NCBI GenBank assembly: GCA_016211105.1
Contig: JACQSX010000031.1
Location: 1-64,000, forward strand
Source of the DNA: Acidobacteriota bacterium
Lineage (GTDB): Bacteria > Acidobacteriota > UBA6911 > JACQSX01
Length of the DNA: 64,000 nucleotides
Reading direction: 5' to 3'
Below are positions 35,866 through 44,712 of this stretch, in pieces. The notes below the pieces were generated by a model. The model saw only the letters and a program-made list of their open reading frames with translations, was not told the DNA's origin and did no database searches. A program made the translations under genes and the position numbers. Numbering within the stretch: position 1 is the stretch's first letter; every line of letters starts with the position of its first letter.

Positions 35866-36465
35866 ATGCGTACATTCTCTTGTTGGATCGTTAGATTACT
35901 TTTTGTCGCCTGGATCGTCTTGCAGGGCGGCTCAGACGTTTTTTCTCAATCGACGCAGGGTGGGGTGTCGCCGCGCGAGTCCGCGCAGGGAGCCTTAGTC
36001 GTCAGTCTTGGGAAGGACTCTCCTAATGTTGGCAAAGATGCGTTTGTAACCCTGAGCATTTCTACGGTAGAAGAAGTCAAAGTAGGCAGGATTACTAGCG
36101 AGATTTCTTATCCAAACAACGGGGAGATCGTCTTTGATCGGGCCGAGTTGACGCCGGATATGAAAAACTCGGGCGCCAAGCTGGAGGTGGAAAAAGGGCC
36201 TGAAGGAAATGATGTGAAGCTGAAACTGACCATCACCGGCAAGGAACCGATTCTCGATGGGATTCTATGCAACGTGATCTTCAAGGTGGTGAATCGTCCC
36301 ACAGGGGACAAGTTTGCCGGCGAGGAGCAGAAGGTCAAGCTAAGCAACAAATCCGCCGCCTGGACGATTGACAATAAGGAGATCGCGTTTATTACCAGCG
36401 AACCGGGCGAAATCAATTTCGCATATGCTCCAGTAGTTTTTGCCTGCTTCTTCTACATGCACTGA
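35866..36465 (+). CDS. Secreted cohesin-like protein
   Basis: This 199-residue protein has a signal peptide (RLLFVAWIVLQGGSDVFS) and one beta-sandwich domain of cohesin type (ALVVSLGKDSPNVGKDAFVT, DGILCNVIFKVV). Such domains bind dockerins or other surface ligands; no dockerin is in the window. The last residues, FACFFYMH, form a short cysteine-containing hydrophobic end not expected for a cohesin and may be a sorting or anchoring tail. ATG at 35866 has GGGAGG 12 bases upstream; the longer frame from 35812 does not begin with a signal peptide. Confidence 0.7.
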   Translation: MRTFSCWIVRLLFVAWIVLQGGSDVFSQSTQGGVSPRESAQGALVVSLGKDSPNVGKDAFVTLSISTVEEVKVGRITSEISYPNNGEIVFDRAELTPDMKNSGAKLEVEKGPEGNDVKLKLTITGKEPILDGILCNVIFKVVNRPTGDKFAGEEQKVKLSNKSAAWTIDNKEIAFITSEPGEINFAYAPVVFACFFYMH

Positions 36466-36607
36466 GAACCCGTCGGGGGGCCGATGTCTCGCACAAAGCC
36501 ACCTGCTGTGTGCTCAAAAACTAAATCCGGATCGGGGCCAGGCTTCACACCTTTGCTGTGCAGGATCACGCTATCTGGGAAACCTCTCAAAGGAGCAGAT
36601 CGAACCT

Positions 36608-37327
36608 ATGAATTTAGACGAGGCGAAAGAAAAATTGGCCAGGAGCTGTAGAATCCTTGAGATGGAAGACGCCACGCAAGAAGGACGCGGCCACATCTGC
36701 GTTCTCCATCCCGATGGAGAGAAAATTCTAATACCGGGACATGTGCATGACTACGGTAAGGCGATAGGGGATATTCAAAAGGATGATATCGTAACGATCG
36801 ATTTCGATGGAACGGTGCTGGAAGGAAAATATGAAGAGTCGATGGGTGAGTTCTACTTTTATACGGCTGTTTTCCGCCTCAGAAGCGACGTGAAGAGCGC
36901 AGTTCACTGTCATCCGACGTATGCCAACATTCTAGCCGCGGCCGGCAAGAGTATCCTGCCCATTACGCGTCACGGATGTCTCTTCTATGACGGTGTTCCA
37001 ATCTATGAAGGCTTTCCGTTGTATGTCGGTACAAAACAGATGGGAGAAGAAGTGGCAAAACGATTGGGGGACAAGAGAGCCGTCCTCCATCGCGGACATG
37101 GAGCGTTCGTAGTGGGCGAAAGTATTGAAGCTGCACTGGTGACGGCGATAGCTCTTGAGAGGGCCGCTCGAACGCAGGTGTACGCTTCTATCCTTGGGAC
37201 TCCGAGTCCGATATCCGTGGATCGGATGACCGAGCGGGAAAAGAATCCGGATGACGAAGTAATCAACGACTTTTTCGGATATTATTCGGGCAAGCTCCAA
37301 AAAATAGAGCAGCCAATGACAGCTTGA
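36608..37327 (+). CDS. Class II aldolase/adducin-family protein
   Basis: This 239-residue zinc-dependent enzyme resembles fuculose-phosphate aldolase and related decarboxylases. HCHPTYANILAA (metal histidines, about 100-111) and HRGHGAFVVGES (about 160-171) are visible, and ICVLHPDGEKILIPGH shapes the N-terminal phosphate/substrate loop. Related members cleave sugar phosphates or decarboxylate hydroxylated aromatic acids. AAGGAG lies about 15 bases before the ATG at 36608; the frame extends upstream without domain content. It converges on the 2-oxoacid oxidoreductase genes. Confidence 0.85.
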   Translation: MNLDEAKEKLARSCRILEMEDATQEGRGHICVLHPDGEKILIPGHVHDYGKAIGDIQKDDIVTIDFDGTVLEGKYEESMGEFYFYTAVFRLRSDVKSAVHCHPTYANILAAAGKSILPITRHGCLFYDGVPIYEGFPLYVGTKQMGEEVAKRLGDKRAVLHRGHGAFVVGESIEAALVTAIALERAARTQVYASILGTPSPISVDRMTEREKNPDDEVINDFFGYYSGKLQKIEQPMTA

Positions 37328-37499
37328 TTATACGCCCGCCGCGGAACTCGATATGTTCGGTTCCAAAAACTCTTCAGGGGAAATAATCATTTGCCGCAGG
37401 AGACAATCCCTTCATTGAAGAGGGATCTAGCATCTTGAACCGGGTTTTCTAACCTGGCAATAATAATCTCATCCAGAGAATGAATGCCGAGAGTATGCG

Positions 37500-38384
37500 C
37501 TAAACAAATTCGTGCACCAGTTCCTCGAAAATTTCCTTCTTCAGGCCAAGCGGTTGACGAACCAGGGGCATTTCTCTGAGGACCGGTTCGCTGTCCTCGT
37601 AAATCGGCTGCTCGTCCTTGTAAAACAGGCCTAGAGGGATACGATCGCCCCATTCAAAACATTTTTGCAGAGCTAGGTTCGTTTTGGACGGATCGTGGGC
37701 GGGTTTATCTTCCAGCTTATAGACACGCTGTTTGAACCAGGGATAAGTGTTGATTTTATTGTAGGTGACACAGGGGCTGAACACATCCACCAAGGAAAAG
37801 CCTCGGTGAGCGATCCCGCCTGCGATTAGATCCGACATGTGTTCCGGATCGCCGGAAAAGGCTCGCGCCACGTACGTTGCTCCCGAGACGATGGCAAGAG
37901 CAAGAGGATTGATCGGCAATTCGGGATTACCCCGAGGGGTTGATTTAGTGCGAACTTCTTTCATGGTTGTCGGGGATGCTTGTCCCGTTGTTAAGCCATA
38001 GATTTGGTTGTTCATCACTACATAGGTAATGTTTATGTTTCTTCTCATTGCATGGATGAAATGTCCGATGCCGATCCCGTAGCCATCACCGTCTCCCCCG
38101 GTTACAACCACTTGCAGGTTGTGGTTCGCCAGTTTGAGGCCTTCAGCGACTGCCACCGCCCGCCCATGGATGCTGTGCACGCCATAGGCATGGATAAAGC
38201 CAGGGAGATTTGACGAACACCCGATCCCACTTACCACCACCATTTCGTGTGGCTGGATGCCCAGTTTTCCCGCGGCCATCTTTAACGCCTTCAACACGCC
38301 GAAATCGCCGCATCCAGGACACCAATCCGGTTCGACGACTCCTTCATAGGTTTCAATAGGAAGTTGGATTAAGGTAGTAGCCAT
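37500..38384 (-). CDS. korB: 2-oxoacid:ferredoxin oxidoreductase, beta subunit
   Basis: This 294-residue TPP-binding subunit acts with the alpha/gamma protein upstream to oxidise 2-oxoacids with CoA and reduce ferredoxin, or the reverse. WCPGCGDFG (cluster or zinc cysteines, about 21-29), GIGCSSNLPGF, GDGDGYGIGIGHFIHA (TPP-Mg site) and MNNQIYGLTTGQASPT are standard. It resembles 2-oxoglutarate (Kor) members. It follows its partner by about 120 bp. No separate ferredoxin delta subunit is adjacent. Confidence 0.9.
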   Translation of the reverse strand: MATTLIQLPIETYEGVVEPDWCPGCGDFGVLKALKMAAGKLGIQPHEMVVVSGIGCSSNLPGFIHAYGVHSIHGRAVAVAEGLKLANHNLQVVVTGGDGDGYGIGIGHFIHAMRRNINITYVVMNNQIYGLTTGQASPTTMKEVRTKSTPRGNPELPINPLALAIVSGATYVARAFSGDPEHMSDLIAGGIAHRGFSLVDVFSPCVTYNKINTYPWFKQRVYKLEDKPAHDPSKTNLALQKCFEWGDRIPLGLFYKDEQPIYEDSEPVLREMPLVRQPLGLKKEIFEELVHEFV

Positions 38385-38506
38385 CTATTTATTTTTCTCC
38401 ATCGTTCACCGGGATCGTTCGACCGCCGGTGATTTTAGGCGGCGCAATGGTTGCACCACACCCTTCCATTCATTCATCAAATGATCCATGACCAGTGCCG
38501 ATACCG

Positions 38507-40501
38507 TCACGTGACCTTGCTCGCTACGGGTTGCCAGCCGTACATCGCGCCGGTTCGCAAACCAATCTTTAACGCGCCGCGAATTTGGCCAGACTCGCGC
38601 GTGGCGACTTGAATCTGCCAAACATCCTCGCCAATTCCATCGCCCTTCGCGAGCTTCATAGCCACGGGTCGCATGCCTTCGCCCAGATGCGTTCGAATAT
38701 AGTGGTAGGCCATTTCTTTTGCCTCCTCCAGTGTGACCTCCAAGCTACGCGAGCGACCTTCCATGACCCTTCCTACTTCTTGCACGATATAATCGGGCTC
38801 AAACGGTTCTCCATCGTATTTCAAAATGTGGTCGTCTACCGTCAACCCAGTCTCTGCCCGTAGGTGTCGGGAAAACTGGCCGCTGTAGTTGCCCTCGACA
38901 CAAATTGTCTTCTTGCACCGGCGCAGAATTTCCAATGCCTCTCTTGCGTGAAACGGCAGCATCCATTTGAAGTGGAGCTGGTTTGCCCGCGTGCCCGCAG
39001 CGTTCAGGATTGCCACCGCTTCCTTGATCACTCCTCTGGTTGAGCCCCAACCCAGAAGGGTCACGTCAGCGTCGCCAGGGCCTTCCAGCTTCGGTGCTTC
39101 CAGATCCCGAAGGGCGAGCTCCAGTTTTCTCATACGCTTTTCCTGGATTTTCCGGCGCACGGCAGGCGTGGTAAACATGTCGCTGATTAGAATCCCCTCT
39201 TCGTCGTGCTCGTCGGTTGCCGCCACATAGGCGGCGTTTGCCGTTCCCGGCAACACTCGGGGAGAGATGCCTGATGCGGTGAGCTGATAACGTTTGTAGG
39301 TCCCGTTGCCGCTTGGCCATTCCGTGAGTATTTCGCCCCGGTCGATTGCAACGTCGCGGCGAAGCGCATCCGGTTCGATTGTCTCCGGATGCTCGGAAAG
39401 CAACAAGTCGGAAATTATCAGCACCGGTAGTTGATATTTTTCAGCAAGATTGAAAGCCTGCACCGTAATGTGAGAAGCATCCGTGACGTCACTTGGGGCC
39501 ACTACGATGCGCGGAAAATCTCCTTGGGACGCTCCTAAGACTTGATTCAAATCCGCCTGTTCCGTCTTTGTTGGAAGACCCGTGGAGGGACCCCCCCGCT
39601 GTACCTCGACAATCACCAGTGGCGCTTCAATCATTCCTGCCATGCCCACCCCTTCGGTCATCAGGGCGAAACCGCCGCCTGATGTCGCGCACATGGCTCT
39701 CACCCCGGCATGCCCTGCGCCAATGGCCATGTTTACCACCGCGATCTCGTCCTCGCATTGTTTGACGACGATCCCGCAGTTCTCTGCGTGTGCGACCATC
39801 CAGTGAAGGATGGATGAAGCGGGCGTCATTGGGTAGGCCGAGTAAAATTTGCAACCTGCCGTGGCCGCCGCTAAAGCGATGGCCTCGTTGCCTGTGATGA
39901 ATGGTCTCTGGATTCGAGTGAAATCCCATTGGTACCCAAGAGGCACAAAATGCTCTGTGGCATAGTCGTAGCCAGCACGAGCAATGCCGACGTTCTGATC
40001 GATCACTGCCTGTCCCTTGTGCTGGAAGGTGTCAGCCAGAACGCCGATCGTAGTCTCAAAATTCAGGCCAATAAGGAAGATTAAGGCGCCGAGTGCCACC
40101 GTGTTCTGCATCACCGGTTGAACTCTGCCAAAGGGCTTGGTGAGAGCCGCGACTGGAAGCGGAACTGACAATACGTTGTTCCTTAGGAGGGCGGGATCTA
40201 GTTTGAGTTTATCGGAGTTGAAGATTACGGCCCCCCGGGGATTCACCTCTGGCGCGTGGCGTTCTATGGAATCCTGGTTGAGAGCGATGAAGAGATTTAG
40301 TTGGTCTCCGTGAGAATAGACTTTTCCTTCGGAGCAACGCACCCGGAGCCAGATGTGCCCGCCTCGGATGATCGACTGGTAGCTGTTGTAGGCGTAAACA
40401 TAAAGTCCAAGTCTGGCCGCTGTTTTGGCAAGAGTGTCACCGCTTTTATCTAAGCCATCTCCGGCGGCTCCACCAATTCCAATGGTAACTTCCCGCATCA
40501 T
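38507..40501 (-). CDS. korA: 2-oxoacid:ferredoxin oxidoreductase, fused gamma-alpha subunit
   Basis: This 664-residue protein has the gamma domain first (GIGGAAGDGLDKSG, about 7-20, then SIIRGGHIWLRVR) and the alpha pyrimidine-binding part next (GNEAIALAAATAGCKFYSAY, PMTPASSI, VVKQCEDEIAVVNMAIGA). Together with the beta subunit it transfers electrons from a 2-oxoacid to ferredoxin. The C-terminal 60 residues (after about 600) extend beyond the usual end. GGAGG precedes the tandem ATGs at 40501. Low-potential ferredoxin would suit reductive aromatic metabolism, which is inference. Confidence 0.9.
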   Translation of the reverse strand: MMREVTIGIGGAAGDGLDKSGDTLAKTAARLGLYVYAYNSYQSIIRGGHIWLRVRCSEGKVYSHGDQLNLFIALNQDSIERHAPEVNPRGAVIFNSDKLKLDPALLRNNVLSVPLPVAALTKPFGRVQPVMQNTVALGALIFLIGLNFETTIGVLADTFQHKGQAVIDQNVGIARAGYDYATEHFVPLGYQWDFTRIQRPFITGNEAIALAAATAGCKFYSAYPMTPASSILHWMVAHAENCGIVVKQCEDEIAVVNMAIGAGHAGVRAMCATSGGGFALMTEGVGMAGMIEAPLVIVEVQRGGPSTGLPTKTEQADLNQVLGASQGDFPRIVVAPSDVTDASHITVQAFNLAEKYQLPVLIISDLLLSEHPETIEPDALRRDVAIDRGEILTEWPSGNGTYKRYQLTASGISPRVLPGTANAAYVAATDEHDEEGILISDMFTTPAVRRKIQEKRMRKLELALRDLEAPKLEGPGDADVTLLGWGSTRGVIKEAVAILNAAGTRANQLHFKWMLPFHAREALEILRRCKKTICVEGNYSGQFSRHLRAETGLTVDDHILKYDGEPFEPDYIVQEVGRVMEGRSRSLEVTLEEAKEMAYHYIRTHLGEGMRPVAMKLAKGDGIGEDVWQIQVATRESGQIRGALKIGLRTGAMYGWQPVASKVT

Positions 40502-40925
40502 TTGCCCTCCTTGCTTATGATATCGCTTTTCCGTCGTTTTTTCTTCCTGGATGTTAGAGCTTGGACTGTTCAGGCTTCACCTCAAGCGGCCGTCGACAGC
40601 GCGCCGCGATCGGCTGAAGCGGATGGCCGGTTGTGGGCACTTTTCGAACTGGTTCTTAAGAAACGAGCTAGATCGTCATCATCTTCCCGGGTCGATCCAG
40701 CAGGCTTGCTAGATACTCCCATCGCCGAGGTTTACCACAGCGGCCATTCCAAGCGAGTGTCACGTTGGCGTTTCTCCTTGTGTAAAGCGTCAAACAGGCC
40801 GGGTTGTGAGGCTGGGCCATGCTTGATATTGACCGATGGCGGCTTCTGGCAGTGGGACTGTTTGCCGCGCAGGTGCAAAGAAGGCATCCATGTCCAGAAG
40901 CGAGGCAACCGGTAGGGATCGATCG

Positions 40926-40961
40926 ATTGCGGATTGCAATTGGAAATCTGCAATCCGCAAT
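40926..40961. repeat. Perfect 13-bp inverted repeat
   Basis: ATTGCGGATTGCA and TGCAATCCGCAAT enclose a 10-base spacer. A related, degenerate copy lies at 45336-45389. It overlaps the -10 region of the SDR gene and may be a dispersed repeat or an operator. Confidence 0.65.
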
Positions 40962-40966
40962 ATAAT
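40961..40966 (+). promoter_or_regulatory. Consensus -10 box before an SDR gene
   Basis: TATAAT lies 12 bases before the ATG at 40979. Its first base is the last base of the inverted repeat. No -35 hexamer at ideal spacing is seen (TTGGAA at 40940 gives 15 bp). Confidence 0.4.
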
Positions 40967-40978
40967 GATAGCGCTCCA

Positions 40979-41794
40979 ATGGAATTTAGAGATCAAATTG
41001 CATTCGTTACCGGAAGCAGTAGCGGCATCGGGCGGGAGATTGCCCTCGCGCTGGCGCGTCAAGGGGCGCACATTGCAGGGTTGGCTTGCTCCTGGGAAAA
41101 ACTGCAAGCGTTGAAGCGAGATATTCAGGTGCTCGACCGGCGATGCCTGCTTTTCGCCGGTGATGTCTGCGACCGGGATTTTGTGTTTGACTGCGTGCGC
41201 CACGTGGAACAGGACTTGGGCGCGGTTGATATTTTGGTTAACAACGCGGGAATGGGAGTGGGCGGCGCAGTTTACGAAGTGCCGCTGCAAGACATTCAGG
41301 ATGAAATCGACGTGAATTTTTACGGAGTAATCCACTCAACCCATGCAGTGCTTCCCAAGATGATGGAACGGCGGCATGGCCTGATCATTAATATTTCATC
41401 GGTCGCAGGTAAGGTTTCGATTCCCTATAGCGGGTACTACTGTGCCACAAAGTTTGCGCTTACCGCCCTTTCCGATGCATGGCGGCTGGAACTGAGACCC
41501 TTCGGCATCCATGTCTTAAATGTCTGTCCTGGAACAACTTCGGGTACGGCCTTCCATGAACGCGTGCGCGGAGTCAGAAGACCGCTGCGTGTTCACTACG
41601 AAATGAGCGCAGAACAGGTGGCGAGACGCACCGTCGCCGCAGCCGCGGTGCGAAAACGAGAAATCATTCTGACGGCTGGCGGTCGGCTGTATGCGGCGGC
41701 CAATCGTTTTGCTCCGGGGCTTACGTATTATCTCCTGTCGAAGGTGGTCCCCTATTTGGTAAAGCGAAGCGAGAACAAGGGCGGCCTTGTGTAG
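40979..41794 (+). CDS. Short-chain dehydrogenase/reductase (membrane-tailed type)
   Basis: This 271-residue classical SDR has TGSSSGIGREIALAL (cofactor), DILVNNAGMGVGG, INISSVAGK (Ser), YSGYYCATKFAL (Tyr-xxx-Lys) and CPGTTSGT. The C-terminal 40 residues, ANRFAPGLTYYLLSKVVPYL, are hydrophobic and amphipathic and could tether it to the membrane as in lipid-modifying SDRs. The ATG at 40979 is preferred over one 15 codons upstream because the SDR fold begins within a few residues. It precedes the etf genes by 165 bp on the same strand. Confidence 0.9.
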   Translation: MEFRDQIAFVTGSSSGIGREIALALARQGAHIAGLACSWEKLQALKRDIQVLDRRCLLFAGDVCDRDFVFDCVRHVEQDLGAVDILVNNAGMGVGGAVYEVPLQDIQDEIDVNFYGVIHSTHAVLPKMMERRHGLIINISSVAGKVSIPYSGYYCATKFALTALSDAWRLELRPFGIHVLNVCPGTTSGTAFHERVRGVRRPLRVHYEMSAEQVARRTVAAAAVRKREIILTAGGRLYAAANRFAPGLTYYLLSKVVPYLVKRSENKGGLV

Positions 41795-41833
41795 GGTAAA
41801 AACAGGTCTCAGTTTTTTCCTGAAAACGCGAAG

Positions 41834-41848
41834 GTCACAGTTTGTGAC
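41834..41848. promoter_or_regulatory. Possible operator upstream of etfBA
   Basis: GTCACA and TGTGAC form a perfect 6-bp inverted repeat with a three-base spacer, about 110 bp before the etfB start. It could bind a dimeric regulator; the match to any known operator is weak. Confidence 0.25.
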
Positions 41849-41959
41849 GCATAAACGTGGCGGTAGGGGCGGCCGTGACAAAAAACAGCTTGCGCGTCCT
41901 CAAAACACTGCAGAACAGTTTCCAGACTTGCGATTCGTTGGAATGACAACGGGGGTTTC

Positions 41960-42736
41960 ATGAAGATCGTAACTTGCATCAAACAAGTGCCGGAAAAAGA
42001 TACTCGCTTTGAACTAAACACGGAGGATAGCTGGATCAAGGAACAGGACCTCACGTATGAGATCAATGAGTGTGATGAGTACGCGCTGGAGGAAGCGCTG
42101 CGACTGAAGGAAAAGCATGGGGGGGAAGTAGTTCTGCTCAGCGTAGGGAGCGACCTGGCGGAGCGGGCCTTGAGGCGAGGCTTGGCTCTGGGCGCCGACC
42201 GGGCTATTTTGATCGTTGCGCCGCGTGAAGAGATCTCGGATCCTCTCATGGTGGCGCGGGCGTTGCGCGCGCAGGCGCAGGTGGAACAGCCGGATCTGAT
42301 TTTGACAGGCGTGCGATCCGATGATCACGCTTTTGCCCAAACTGGAACGATGCTGGCCGAATTGCTGCACTGGCCTCACGCAACGATCGTGATGAAAGTT
42401 GAAACCGATGAGGTGGGGAAGACGCTAAAGGTGCAGCGGGAGCTGGAAGCCGGTTTGTTGGAGGAAGTCGCATTGGCTCTTCCGGCCCTATTAACCATCC
42501 AGCAGGGAATCAACCAGGTTCGCTACGCTTCCCTGAAGGGGATTATGACGGCCAAGAAAAAAGAGCTACGACGCGTCGATTGGATTTCCCTTGGACTTTC
42601 TGGAGGGAAGAAGATTCAAATCGAAAGGATTGGTTTCCCAAAGAGTGAGAAGAAGTTCGAGATCATCGGCGGGTCCCCTGAGCATGCCGCTGCGGTGCTG
42701 GTAGAGAAAATGAAAAAGGAGATGAAGATTCTTTAA
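41960..42736 (+). CDS. etfB: Electron transfer flavoprotein, beta subunit
   Basis: This 258-residue subunit forms a heterodimer with EtfA, carrying AMP and part of the FAD site, and passes electrons between dehydrogenases and quinone or ferredoxin. CIKQVPEKDTRFEL at the N-terminus, INECDEYALEEALRL, GLALGADRAI and the EtfB signature VQRELEAGLLEEVALALPAL are visible. The alpha gene begins 10 bp later. No acyl-CoA dehydrogenase is nearby in this window, so its partner is elsewhere or part of the aromatic pathway. Confidence 0.93.
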   Translation: MKIVTCIKQVPEKDTRFELNTEDSWIKEQDLTYEINECDEYALEEALRLKEKHGGEVVLLSVGSDLAERALRRGLALGADRAILIVAPREEISDPLMVARALRAQAQVEQPDLILTGVRSDDHAFAQTGTMLAELLHWPHATIVMKVETDEVGKTLKVQRELEAGLLEEVALALPALLTIQQGINQVRYASLKGIMTAKKKELRRVDWISLGLSGGKKIQIERIGFPKSEKKFEIIGGSPEHAAAVLVEKMKKEMKIL

Positions 42737-42746
42737 TGGAGACGAA

Positions 42747-43742
42747 ATGTCAGACTTAATTTTGCTGCTAGCCGAACACGGCGGTGGAAGAGTGCGACTG
42801 CCGACCTGGGAATGTCTTGGATTTGCGCAGGGTCTGGCCTCTCAACTAAAGAAGCACGTTGTTACTGTGGTGTTAGGCAAAGATATTGATTCCATCTGTG
42901 CGGAGATAGCGGCAGGGCAACAGCAGAGCGTGTGGAAGGTTTCGGCCCCGGAGTTGGAAAGTTACAACCCGGATTATTTCAGTGCCGCCCTGGGCCAGAT
43001 CGTGCAACAGGCGCGCCCTTACGCCTTTGTTTTTTCTCACACGTATCGCACGATCGATTTTGCGCCGAAGCTTGCCGCAGCCCTCGATATTGGGTTTATC
43101 TCCGATGTAATCCGATGTCGTGTAGAGGACGGAAGGCTGCTTTTCTTAAAATCAGCGTTTCATGACAAATTGACCGCAGAACTCTCGTTTTGTGTGGGCC
43201 CGCCTTACCTGGTGTCAATCCAAATTGGTTCGTTTCCGGCAGATGCTGCGCAAAGAGGTGGCAATGCGCCGGTGGAAGATAAGTTTGTTGATTTGAGTGC
43301 TGTTCCCAATCGGCGAAAGATGCTGCAAATCGTCCAGGCATTGAAAAATCAGGTGGACCTAAGCAAGGCGGAAATTATTGTGGCTGTGGGCCGCGGGATC
43401 GGCAAGCGAGAAAATCTGAAAATTGCAGAGGAGCTGGCAGCCGTGCTGGGTGCAGAAATCGGCGCTTCCCGTCCGCTCGTGGATATGGAATGGCTTCCGC
43501 GAGACAGACAAATCGGAAGCTCCGGGCAGACGGTTGCTCCTCGCGTGTACTTTGCTGTTGGAGTCTCGGGAGCAATCCAGCACATTGTAGGTATGAAGAA
43601 CGCGGCATTTGTCGTGGCCATCAATAAAGATCCGAATGCTCCGATTTTCAAGATTGCTAATTACGGAATCGTGGGGGATCTACTGGAGGTGGTTCCGGCC
43701 CTTACCGAGGCGGTGAAACAGCAGAGGGCGCAATCGGCATGA
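42747..43742 (+). CDS. etfA: Electron transfer flavoprotein, alpha subunit
   Basis: This 331-residue subunit holds FAD in its C-terminal domain (ASRPLVDMEWLPRDRQIGSSG, GVSGAIQHIVGM, VAINKDPNAPIFKIANYGIVGD). The N-terminal domain makes contact with EtfB. It sits 10 bp downstream of etfB in an operon. Length and motifs are standard for EtfA. No extra ferredoxin or NAD domain of the bifurcating type is fused. Confidence 0.94.
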   Translation: MSDLILLLAEHGGGRVRLPTWECLGFAQGLASQLKKHVVTVVLGKDIDSICAEIAAGQQQSVWKVSAPELESYNPDYFSAALGQIVQQARPYAFVFSHTYRTIDFAPKLAAALDIGFISDVIRCRVEDGRLLFLKSAFHDKLTAELSFCVGPPYLVSIQIGSFPADAAQRGGNAPVEDKFVDLSAVPNRRKMLQIVQALKNQVDLSKAEIIVAVGRGIGKRENLKIAEELAAVLGAEIGASRPLVDMEWLPRDRQIGSSGQTVAPRVYFAVGVSGAIQHIVGMKNAAFVVAINKDPNAPIFKIANYGIVGDLLEVVPALTEAVKQQRAQSA

Positions 43743-43806
43743 TCCATGTCCAGCTTGAACCTGTTTGCGGGAATCAAAGTGGCATATGCGACAGGGGCAA
43801 TTTGCA

Positions 43807-44658
43807 ATGAGAGTCGCTCTCCAGGTAATTGTTCTTGCCATTGTTCAGGGTCTGACCGAACTGCTGCCGATTAGCAGTTCGGCGCATCTCATCATCGTTC
43901 CGTGGTTACTGGGATGGCAGCAACTGGGTCTGATCTTCGATGTCTCCCTGCATGTAGGCACGTTGCTGGCGATACTTTTTTACTTTCGAAGCGACTGGAT
44001 ATCAATCCTGCAGGAGGCACGCTCCTTGCCTCAAGGAAAGATGCGCTGGTCTCACAGCCGAATCTGCATCCTGGCATTGGGGACATTGCCTGCCGCAATA
44101 TTTGGAGTTTTCGGAAAAGATTTTCTCGAGACCCAGATGAGAACTCCCTTGGTTATTGTCGTCTGTCTGATTGGATTTGGAATCCTGATGTGGATTGCGC
44201 AAGGGGTAGGGGCGCAGACTCGGCAAACAGACGAGGTGGGCGCAACAGATGGTCTCTGGATTGGAACATTCCAAATGCTGGCTCTTATTCCCGGAGTGAG
44301 CCGGTCGGGGATAACCATTACCGGCGGGCTGTTTCGAAATTTTCGGTCCTGGGACGCGGCGCGAATTTCTTTCTTGCTATCCGGTCCTGCGATCGCGGGC
44401 GCGGGCCTGGTGGAAGCAAGAGAGGCCTATCACGAATACCTAAAAGGCCCGCTCTCCTCGGATCCTCTGATGCAGCAGGCCCATCCTTTCGGTTTGCTGC
44501 TTCTTGGAATTTTCATTTCTGCGCTTACCGGATTTTTCTGTATTCGCTTTTTTCTTCGCTATCTCCAGGCCGGTACGTTGACTCCATTTGTGATCTATCG
44601 GCTCGTGCTCGGTGTAGCGATCCTGGCCGCGTTCGCATTTGGTATGCTCGTTGTCTGA
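43807..44658 (+). CDS. uppP: Undecaprenyl-diphosphatase
   Basis: This 283-residue inner-membrane enzyme dephosphorylates undecaprenyl diphosphate to recycle the carrier for peptidoglycan and glycan export (BacA family; linked to bacitracin resistance). LTELLPISSSAHLIIVP near the N-terminus and IPGVSRSGITITGGL (about 167-182) are the two signature segments, and eight or so hydrophobic helices are present. ATG at 43807 is the fold start; in-frame ATGs at 43786 and 43765 are alternatives. It serves the same lipid carrier as the glycosyltransferases at 52-55 kb. Confidence 0.93.
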   Translation: MRVALQVIVLAIVQGLTELLPISSSAHLIIVPWLLGWQQLGLIFDVSLHVGTLLAILFYFRSDWISILQEARSLPQGKMRWSHSRICILALGTLPAAIFGVFGKDFLETQMRTPLVIVVCLIGFGILMWIAQGVGAQTRQTDEVGATDGLWIGTFQMLALIPGVSRSGITITGGLFRNFRSWDAARISFLLSGPAIAGAGLVEAREAYHEYLKGPLSSDPLMQQAHPFGLLLLGIFISALTGFFCIRFFLRYLQAGTLTPFVIYRLVLGVAILAAFAFGMLVV

Positions 44659-44697
44659 GCGGGATTTCCCAAACTTCCTGCCCTGTCGCCGAATCGC

Positions 44698-44703
44698 TAT
44701 AAT
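44698..44703 (+). promoter_or_regulatory. Consensus -10 box before a secreted helical protein gene
   Basis: TATAAT lies nine bases before the ATG at 44713 and is followed directly by GAGGA. No good -35 is seen. The expected leader is only a few bases. Confidence 0.35.
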
Positions 44704-44712
44704 GAGGAATCG

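Larger units (their letters stand above)
40502..40978. other. Intergenic region with an inverted repeat and -10 box
   Basis: This 477-bp gap lies between divergently transcribed korA and an SDR gene. An open frame on the plus strand from 40502 has low-complexity content and no domain. The right end holds a 13-bp perfect inverted repeat (40926-40938 with 40949-40961) and TATAAT at 40961-40966, 12 bases before the SDR start. Confidence 0.45.

Noticed and set aside
38406-38506. Gap between korA and korB as a possible ferredoxin gene
   Set aside because: No CxxCxxC motif is present in any frame; it is just a spacer of about 120 bp.
40502-40915. 137-codon frame after korA
   Set aside because: Low-complexity Arg/Ser-rich composition, no ribosome binding site or domain.
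43902-44702. Long plus-strand frame of 266 codons inside uppP
   Set aside because: It lies in another frame of a clear membrane-protein gene with strong UppP motifs, and has no domain of its own.
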